The notes under the pieces: generated by a model
What the model saw: the letters and a program-made list of their open reading frames with translations, nothing else
What the model was told of the DNA's origin: nothing
Database searches by the model: none
Translations under genes and position numbers: made by a program
Source of the DNA: Spirometra erinaceieuropaei
Taxonomy: Eukaryota > Platyhelminthes > Cestoda > Diphyllobothriidea > Diphyllobothriidae
NCBI GenBank assembly: GCA_902702965.1
Contig: CACRXP010000037.1
Location: forward strand, 68,724 to 132,723
Reading direction: 5' to 3'
DNA length: 64,000 bases
Shown here: positions 55,651 through 64,000 of the stretch, in pieces
Layout: every line of letters begins with the position of its first letter
Numbering within the stretch: the stretch's first letter is position 1

Positions 55651-58191
55651 ACTAAGTTTTCGCATTTCCCCAGTGTAATGAACGGTGGGTGACTAGAATG
55701 ATGCTCAACCAAGGCTGGCTTCCCAATGTACGCAAATAGGTTGGCCTTACGTACCGGCATAAGTAAAGGTACATTTCCGCTTAATCCATTTGTTTACTCT
55801 TGAAATTTATTCGAAATGTTGTGACAGATATAGACAATTGAGTCTGCAGTGAGGTTGTATCCTAGCTGTGGATTTACAAACCCGCTTAAAAACATTTCGG
55901 TCAGTATTATTATTTAGGTTTTTAAACCTATCAAGGCTACCGGCGCTTTAGGCACGCTTCAGGAAGTTGAACCAGTGGTATATTTCATTTAGTATCATGG
56001 ACAGTTACCGAGGGGTAAATACTCGATGAAAATATACGATGAACTAGAAAAATCTTTTATATTTCTGCTTATTTCAGCCAAATCGAATCTAATGCCAGAC
56101 TGAAAAGTCTTACATTTTTATTTCGATTTTGCTGTTAGGTGCATAGTGACTAATCTATATTCTTTTTCTGGTTATGCTCAAAGATATATACACTTGTAAA
56201 TTCGTCCATAATATTAGCCTCACATGGTTACTTGAGCAAACATACTATAGTGTCCTTAATGTTATTGCGAAATCATTCGGGGGCAGGAACACAACGTTTC
56301 CAAAAAACCTCGCGAATGTGTCACACACCTTTAGCTTACTCAGCAAAGGTGTTCATGATTCGGTTTTACAAAACGTCATCGGTTTCGAGAGTTCCGTTGT
56401 GATGGGACATAGGCCAGAGCATAGCAATTCCTTATGGGTAGGGATATCGTCGCGGTTTTGAACTAAGACAGAAATATTTACTCAATACAAGTGACTTCTT
56501 GAAGAAGCTTACCTTATGATCTGTCGTTCTATGAGGACATTTTTGCTGTTACGCATTTGACTTTTCAGGTAGTGAAGTCTTCGCAGTAGACTTTTATTTA
56601 AATGTTCGTTCAGATTTGGTGAAATTTAGACCACAATCGATTTGAAGCAACAATTACACTTGGTATTTATTGCTAATTTAGAGACAATAACTTTAATTTC
56701 CGATTAGTTAGAAAATTCCAGAGATCTTAAGTATTGTTTGGACGTATTTGCCGAAATATCAGACAGAAACTAGTACGAGCTGTATGTTTTCGTTGTCTGC
56801 AAAATACTTAAGCTTCTAAATTTGCCCCTCAGGCATGCGAAAGTCAACGATTTATAACTAATTTGAAGCAGGCCGACTAATGTGATCCTGTTCCACATAT
56901 GCGAATAGAGCTGAAATTTATACTCAATAATTCGAAAATATTTTTAGAGCAGCAAGGGACCCAGAAGTCAAAATTTTATTTTAAACACAAAAGCCAAAGT
57001 TAAATCGATAATATTAATCCAGGTTTTAGAGGCCCACCATCTGACAGGAATGACCTAATGAGGAGAAAACTTACGTAAAAAGTATTATTTTATTTATCCC
57101 TCAGAATAACCTTAACGAAATGTTATATTCTGTCCTACCGTCTGAGAAGATTCTTTGGTGGACTTCTGAAACGATATGAAATGATGTAAATTTTGTCTTG
57201 TTGGTTGAATTCTCAGGTCTTCTTAAATCGGCAGTGGAGTGGTTGATGATGACAACAGAGAAATAGCCATTTCTGTCCAACCAGCTTCTGTGGACAAAAT
57301 CTGTCGTTTCCCGCTTACCCATTGCAGTGGGGCCAAATGCAAAGGCTCTTGACTCGAGCTCAAAGGCAAGTCAGCATCCCCGCACTCTATCCTGCACTCG
57401 AAACAAATTGGCTAACTCAAATTTTATGTGACATTTAACCAAAGTCCACAAAGCCGACTAATTAAACGGCAAATGACATTCAAATCGATATAAACAATGC
57501 CACTTTCTATAGGTTATGAGTGTACAGATGGAAGTATGCTAACCTTTTAATCGCCTTGTTAAACAAAAACCCAATCGCTGCGGATTAGTCCAAAACACCG
57601 ACAGTGCTTGTATACCGGGGTGTGTGCGTCATCTTACGTCGCTTTTAGTACGCCTGGTCTTCCTACTACACATTTTTCAACGACATATGAGGTGTTCTAT
57701 TTAATCAGGAAGTGAAACAAGTTGGCGTAGGATCACGTGGAAAGTACTGTCTTCGATTAATGGAAGGAAGCGAAAAAGTTAAGAGAATAAATTAACTTCA
57801 TATATTTATTGGTACTAAATTATCTTAAGGCGCAGGTTCGACTGTCGTTAGGCGTAAATTAAATCCAAAACCAAAGCTATCTACATACTCGTCGTCAGTC
57901 AGAACAATATAAAAGAAGACAAATGCAGTAGAGTGTTAGGAAGGTAAACATTTGGCGAATAGTTTGTTGAGATGCAACATTACTGTTCATATAAAAATCC
58001 ATTTTATTTGAGAGTAACAGTTTACTTACTCTTGAAAACGGCAAATTGGTTGCAGAAAGAATATCTCTTGACAGTTGCTTCACTAAAGATCGGAGAAACT
58101 CTTGGGAGTCTCCTAATCTACACATGTATTTTAGAGCTGCTAACAATAGATTACAGTCAAAACAGTTGCTGTTCTGCACCAAAACTGACTT
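55651..58191 (+). repeat. 2.5-kb duplicated segment, copy B
   Basis: The second copy of 52045-54551, offset 3606 bases at the left end, with a few extra bases such as near 56735 and 57745. The left junction is after GGTACACTA and the right junction after ACTGACTT. No matching short direct repeat flanks it. Confidence 0.85.
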
Positions 58192-59243
58192 GCTGTTTTG
58201 TATTCTTCGCAAAGAACTCCAAGCCTCTAGATAGGCTCGTGGGGTGTATGTTTGAGGCCGATGTTGGTGAGATCCGTTGATGAATTGGAGGTAGGGGTTT
58301 GGGTTAGTGAAAGCAGCCTTATCCCCCTGTGCGTTTAAAAACTCCTAAGTCTTACCACGGTTATTCGATGGACTGGGTGTAGGAATTTGAGGTTGATCAC
58401 AGATCACCTTGTTTCACCGCAATCCATTTGAGCAAGCATAATGAAATGCAAAGCCTACATCTGGGAGCAGAACATGAAGAGGCTGAGAATGTTTGAAACA
58501 CCATTTGGAAAATGTGCCCAAAACCATCTACACGAAATCCCTAGGGTCCACAAGTCAATGACATTAGAAGGGCTTCCATGGGAGAAAAGAGAGCATTTGG
58601 TACCTCTTTTCTCTGTATAATCAAAGCCACAGAGTTCTCGAGAAAAAAAACGTAGGACAAAAAGAAAACACGTTCGTCAGACGGCAGCGCTAACCCCAGC
58701 AGAATCTCAGTCATGAATTATCCCTGGATACTCGATCGACTTAAGTAGCTCACGAGGGCATGGAATGTTGATTTTTTGCAGCAGTGGACGAACAGGTCAA
58801 CCAAGTAGCACACAATTTCACAAGAGTTTGTACTCAGTTACTTGTGACTGCATTCCACAGAAGCGGTGTAAATCCTTCTGCAGAGAACCTGACCCCATGG
58901 ATTCAGATGGTTAGACAGTAAGTTATAATCAAAACAGCAGTTCATTTATCCTTATTTTGGCTAGGTAGAAAGTTACAAAACAGGTATTTGAAAATTCATA
59001 GATGACCACTATATGTTGACTTTCTGTTTGATCTCTCGGTCATGAATGCCTACTATCCATTACGGAAGGCTAGAAACGTAAGAAAAGTGGACGTCTGGAT
59101 GGTGAGGACTCATATGCTGACGACTGGCTCCTTGTAACTGCTATTCACCCAGCGATTATGACTTGAGCCTCCTCGGACTCCGGAACAATCTGTTTATCTT
59201 TCCGAGCTGTTAAACTCATATGTTGGCCCATCGGTAAAGATGA
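58192..59243. other. No feature recognised
   Basis: Short frames only. Confidence 0.45.
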
Positions 59244-59270
59244 CAGCAGCAGCAGCAGCAGCAGCAGCAG
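59244..59270 (+). repeat. (CAG)9 trinucleotide repeat
   Basis: Nine perfect CAG units, followed by interrupted units (TAACAACAGTAGCAG). A short frame through it would give poly-Ala from ATG 59240, too short to support. Confidence 0.9.
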
Positions 59271-59535
59271 TAACAACAGTAGCAGAACAAGTGACATTCT
59301 TAGGGATAGACAGTCTATTAATAACTATGATTTTGGCATAATAGCTCCCAGTCAGGGCAATGTATCAAACGGCGTTACAAATTTAACCCAGAATTTAGCT
59401 CATCTGTCACAGAATCGACCGGTCCCCTGGGGATCCTGACACATTTTTTGCGAACATACTAATCGGTTATAATAACTGGATTTGCAACAGTCAAGGACGA
59501 ACTAACAAAAGTGCCCAAAATGGCGGGTTGAGTGA

Positions 59536-59805
59536 CACGGTGATGGGCATCAAAGTCAACGTTGTGCATGTCCACACTGTCACTGCACAATCGAGAGACG
59601 CCGCACCCTCAACGGACATCAGCGGCAGCATCAGCAAAGGCAACTTGAACCCGAGACCGAGAACCGTCGTAAAATTTGGTCGGCACCTCTCGGTCTGCTC
59701 GCATTGCGAACGTATATTTCGGTAGCGGAATGGCCTTACCAATTACCTCCTGATCCACCGAGACTCAAGCACAAACGCGATGAGGACGATCTCTACCAGA
59801 ATCGG
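59536..59805 (+). CDS. Candidate exon of an unknown gene, ending at a consensus splice donor
   Basis: The frame in phase with TGG at 59731 is open from 59536 (after TGA 59533-59535) to the donor AATCG/GTGAGTAA at 59805/59806. The last part reads AEWPYQLPPDPPRLKHKR then DEDDLYQNR, with the proline-rich and charged make-up of real protein. The first part has closely spaced Cys and His (CACPHCHC) but no proper zinc finger. Two other frames over the same DNA are also open (59528-59725 plus, 59491-59742 minus), so the open frame alone proves little. The 5' limit is unknown. Confidence 0.35.
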
Positions 59806-60591
59806 TGAGTAAATTTCAGTAGCTTTGTAGGTTGCTATTCACCTGTTTGGATCCTTTAGAATCTGTACCATTAGGAATGCATACATGACGTCCACATATC
59901 ATACAAGCAATGGGAAAACACAACTAAAATGCTTTCACTGTCAGCATGCCCTTACGTAAAATTAATGAACAGCACCGTCCAACCCAATCCAGTACGGCCG
60001 CAATTTAGCTTACGATTGTCATTTTTGGGCAGACAGAATATTGTGCATGAAAATGATGGGGAGTATAGTTATCGATCGGCATTGTACGTTGGCCTGTGCG
60101 TTAGGCTTAACTACATTTCGGGGAGGGGCACGTGCACGCGTCCCAAATCTTTTATGGCAACCAGAAGTTGCGAGTAACTTCCGAATGTAGTCGATGTTTC
60201 AATCGTACAAGACGAATGCTCATTTTCCCCCAGGTCCACAGAGGTTCAAAAAACTTCCTGCAGAGTTGCTGATGTCCAATAAACCATTCAAGTGTAGCAC
60301 TGTCTATTGGAATTTTGTTAATATATATCGGTAATTCTTTTACGATTTGGTTTGTACAGTTATGGATAAGGAAGTTTCGCTGAACGTCCAGACTTAGAGC
60401 TGAGTGGCTGAGCTTAATGTAGGACCTGCACAGTGAAAAAGAGTATGTACTAAGAAGGACTGAATTCGAAACTCTTTAGATTTAGCGTTAATATATTGCC
60501 CGGTAGAACTGATTCATATGACCCCAAAACAGGACATGAGAACAGCAACAGCCTTAAAAAGGTAGGGCTTTGATCCAACTACCAGTGAAAT
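59806..60591. other. No feature firmly recognised
   Basis: A weak tRNA-like stretch at about 60400-60475 (GAGTGGCTGAGC and later AATTCGAAACTC) may be an eroded SINE head. Confidence 0.3.
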
Positions 60592-60799
60592 TATGGTTAA
60601 GTTTAAAGTTAGGGCTAGGGCTAGGTTAAGGATAATATTTTAGGCTTGCTTTAGAGGTACCAGTAAGGTATGTCAGGATCAAGTTTAGGGTTAAGGAAGG
60701 GGCTGGTGTTCACTGCAAGATCGATGTTAAGGGCAGGGTTAGGGTCAAGATTACTGAAATGGTTTAGTTTTATTTTAGGGTTAGTGTCGGAGTTAGAAC
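60592..60799 (+). repeat. Degenerate telomere-like (TTAGGG)n tract, second copy
   Basis: About 200 bases with many GTTAGGG, GTTAAGG and TTTAGGG units mixed with unrelated bases. It is longer and more decayed than the one at 16217-16286. The frames through it translate the repeat. Confidence 0.65.
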
Positions 60800-63700
60800 A
60801 CAGAAACAGTTTAACTTTTCCGGGATTATGCATAGTTCCACCTTTATTACTTGGGCTGGACGTACCTATTTCCATGTCCTGCTCAGGGGGCCACATATGT
60901 CAGTCCTACCGACTAGCTTTGTATTTATCTGCAGGCAGTGCTGCCACAGAAGTTACTCGGGGAAGGAGATGGTTGACAGTTGATGCGATGGTGTTACTTC
61001 ATGAGATTTTATTTGCAATAAAGCAAATTACTTTCTCCCAACAGGCAAACGTGAAACCCCTTTGAGTTACAAGTTTAGACAAATACATGGTTTGCAGCTT
61101 CCGAAGAAAGCCGATAGTTTATATTAGGTATAAATTAAATTCAGCCAATGGCTTAAAATTTCGATGATCAAACCTCAAAGAAGTCTGCTCAGTTTGTGGT
61201 CCTTGTTGGGAATCAGTTATGACAAATCTACCAGCGTCCCAACGTAATAAATGTTCAAAGTGATACTTGCTGGTCAGTACCACTAACGTTCATAAGGCAA
61301 GATTCGGTCAGAGAACAATGGGAAAGCGCCAGATGTTTCCTGTTGCCACAAGAAACTCGGAAGGATGGGTGGCTGGGACCCGCGGTCCAGTTGTTGGTCA
61401 GGACGCGAGACCGGAAATTAGAACATCAGCGTCAGTCGGAAGCCGGGCCTGCTTTTGATGTTCGGAGACCACTCGAATGACAGACTGGCCATCGGCGACA
61501 TGGTATACGCACAAAACCGCACAAAAGCAAGCGTCTTTCATGGCTTAATTTGTTCTTAGTATAGGAAGACTATCGTCATGAAGATAAGCTGGGAGATAAT
61601 AGTAAGAATAAAGAAATTACGCAAGGCTAATTGCTAGCGCCGGCATGCTACCATGCGATACCTGTGGAATGTTTAAAAAGATAGAATGTGCACAACAAGA
61701 TGGGTCAGAAGAATTTTCGTCAACCGTTTTCTTTTAAGTGCGTTTAATTTTAAAGGCAGATTTTTACCGGCAAATTGAGGCAAGAACAAGAAGCTGAAAT
61801 ATATCTGGCCCGCCATCTCCTTTAGCTTGATCAACAGTCTTAGTATAAGGACTTTGCTGTAAATGTTCGAAAGCGTTTTTCATGCATCACTGTTGGGCAT
61901 CAGAATGACATCCATCGTCCAGCTGAAAATATTTCTATGTTGGCTGATTTCCCAATAATTCTAGCCATGCTAACTTAATTATTGAGCATAAAGACGGATA
62001 TATTACTTTAACCGTCTCCTCTTTTTGCAGTCCGAAGGAAAGTGTTCTCTCCTACTAGTAACTACAGTTGGGCAGTAATTGTGCTAAGTATTGGAAGCCT
62101 CGGAAATGTTAATAGAATGTGCGCAAATTTGCACTATTTCCATAGGGGTTTTCTAAAGACTTCTCAATCATGCCAAAGGATAAAAGATCCGAAAACTGAT
62201 TAAAGGCATAGTCAAACATGGAAGTAACGTTTCGACTTTCTCCGAAATCTTATGCACTTCAAAGCCTGCCACTTAACTACGCAACTGTCAAATTCTGACA
62301 AAAAGATCAAGCATTCGGGAAGCAGGCCAGTTTTACTTAAATTCGGATTCCTTCACTAGCCTCGGGGTATTACGATGTACCCAAGAAGTCGACTGAAAGC
62401 GTCTCATCTTGGTTGATTGCTTTCCATAGTCAATTAAACTGCCGAAACTGCAGGTAGTAGTCAGGCGATGATCTTAAGTGCATGTCAAGACTTGCGCAGT
62501 AGATGGCAGGGGGAAAACAGTTTTGCTAAACTGGTTTGTCGTGGCGAAGTTTAGATAATATTAATTTTCCAAGTGCAAGTTTTTCGAGTATCCTTGCGTT
62601 GATGAACCGACATCGAACTCCTAACTACTAGGATGAAGTTATGAGCACGGTTATGGTTATTGATTTCAACTTATAATATGGCATTTACGGTGTGAGAATG
62701 AAAATATACCGCTGGCGTTGACCATCAGTATCAGTTGGGAGAGGGGTTTCGGGGCCGACTTGGACAACATTGTGTGGGTCTAAACATCCGCCTTCCTCTT
62801 TAACTGTCTATCAACTGTGCAGGAGCAGTAAGCACTATTTCTAAATGCTTATTAACCATCCTTTTCAAAACGCGTAATTCATTACCTCAGCAAGTTATCT
62901 TAAGAACTCGCCATATTCCATATATGCGGGCACAAACGAAACTGGCATCAGATATCAGACATTCCCTAGATAGGCAGAAAATACAGGAATAATGTTTCCT
63001 GGTGGTCTGGACATAAGAACTGTTAGTGACACATACAGACGGATCTTACATATAAGTTTAAACCGTCAGTTAGCATCAAAGGAACGCACCGCATCACAAA
63101 GACGTCAATTTCTACCAAATGAGTAAGAAAATGAATATATTTTTGCATGTCTTCCATGAAATATGATTGAATATTTAAACAAACCAAAAATCAATCAGAA
63201 AAATGCCTACCACTTAAGTAGTAATTGTCTACGGAGTAAGTTTTTGCATGCAGCTGGAAAGAAGTTCTTTCGAAAGCCGGCACCCCGAGGTAACTGAATT
63301 ATTATAGGATTGTGCCGCATGATGATGAGTTTTAAAATCCTATTTAATTAATCCTTTCGAAACGATGAAGCAGTTCGGAATTTCGATTGACATTTCATGA
63401 GTTACCCCGCCTACTGTATATGTAGCTGACTCCCGTCTGCACATGGTAAAAAGAACCAAGGACTTGAGCTTTGTGACAAATAATGGAATAATAGTTCGAG
63501 TTACACATAGATATTGCCAACAGTTCCCTGGCGAACTAAAGAAATTGTATCCCATTCCCTGTGCATAGAAGTAATGAAGTCTTACTGAACTTTGCAGACG
63601 AAGTTTTCATAATCGGGCAAGCAGTTCGGCTGCAGTATCTGGAATGCATCGTGTTTCCCTATAGGTCAAAAACCTTACTTAAATTACTGTCCCCTCCTGT

Positions 63701-64000
63701 AGGTCAATCGTATACGACGCTTAAATTGGCCTTATTGCTGAGGAGGACACGTCTTTGCTCGATCGTTAATTTTTGAGTCGAAATTAGTCCGATATTTTGG
63801 AAGTCATACAGGAACACCCAGGGTTTCTTGAACATTCTGTTCAAAAGGTTCACACTAGCATAGCGATAAACGAGTTTCTAGACCTATATCTGAAGTTACT
63901 GATGTGCTAAAATACAATTTCACCGAGACGTCACAATTTTGTTGGTGCCCTGGCTACTGGTCGATATTCTCAAGGCTAATAAAAGAAATACGGGTTTGCA
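60800..64000. other. No gene recognised
   Basis: Short frames at 60670-61065, 61267-61458, 63340-63555 and 63561-63776 have no supported domain. A possible relic of a hammerhead motif lies on the minus strand at 62215-62270. Confidence 0.4.

Noticed and set aside
63561..63776. NFADEVFIIGQ, resembling the YADD block of non-LTR retrotransposons
   Set aside because: Only the motif itself is similar; the sequence on either side does not match a reverse transcriptase.

Overview
The window looks like nuclear DNA from a flatworm, most likely a cestode of the diphyllobothriidean kind (an inference; no marker gene proves it). It is intron-rich, gene-poor, fairly AT-rich and full of degraded repeats. 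It has two assembly gaps (runs of N at 35272-35832 and 51909-52044). The repeat types are a Penelope-like retroelement with a GIY-YIG endonuclease, minimal hammerhead-ribozyme motifs and tRNA-derived SINEs. These fit flatworm genomes well, and nothing here looks bacterial or viral.

Only one confident host gene is visible. It is a protocadherin on the minus strand, with a large exon at 44420-41121 coding about 1100 residues: signal peptide, seven cadherin repeats, one membrane span and a cytoplasmic tail. The exon ends at a strong splice donor, so the open frame past it (to 40947) is intron read-through and the true last exon(s) lie further left or were not recognised. A possible upstream exon in matching phase lies at 44786-44646. 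A weaker candidate exon with a consensus donor is at 59536-59805 on the plus strand.

Layout. 1-306: edge of a dispersed repeat (family B). 311-13960: mostly featureless, with small inverted repeats and tRNA-like repeats near 9.7-10.1 kb. 13960-22610: repeat-rich, with a family B copy, a telomere-like tract, a MITE-like fold-back, SINE-A copies, a head-to-head pair of ribozyme-bearing Penelope repeats, another fold-back, a tRNA-like SINE and a dead Tc1/mariner transposase end. 22610-31950: nothing recognised. 31955-32430: head-to-head SINE-A pair. 34061-37044: 1.2 kb duplication around the first gap. 37392-39069: SINE pieces joined to a broken Penelope reverse transcriptase/endonuclease. 40755-40950: perfectly symmetric hairpin with two hammerhead motifs, just downstream of the protocadherin exon. 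47.8-51.4 kb: small repeat copies. 52045-58191: 2.5 kb duplication beside the second gap. 58192-64000: candidate exon, a CAG tract and a second telomere-like tract.

The most striking theme is the number of repeat pairs from unrelated families that lie in inverted orientation, many head-to-head, with short spacers. Two of these pairs carry hammerhead cores of the minimal Penelope type, with a self-complementary ACGU helix III that suggests action as dimers.
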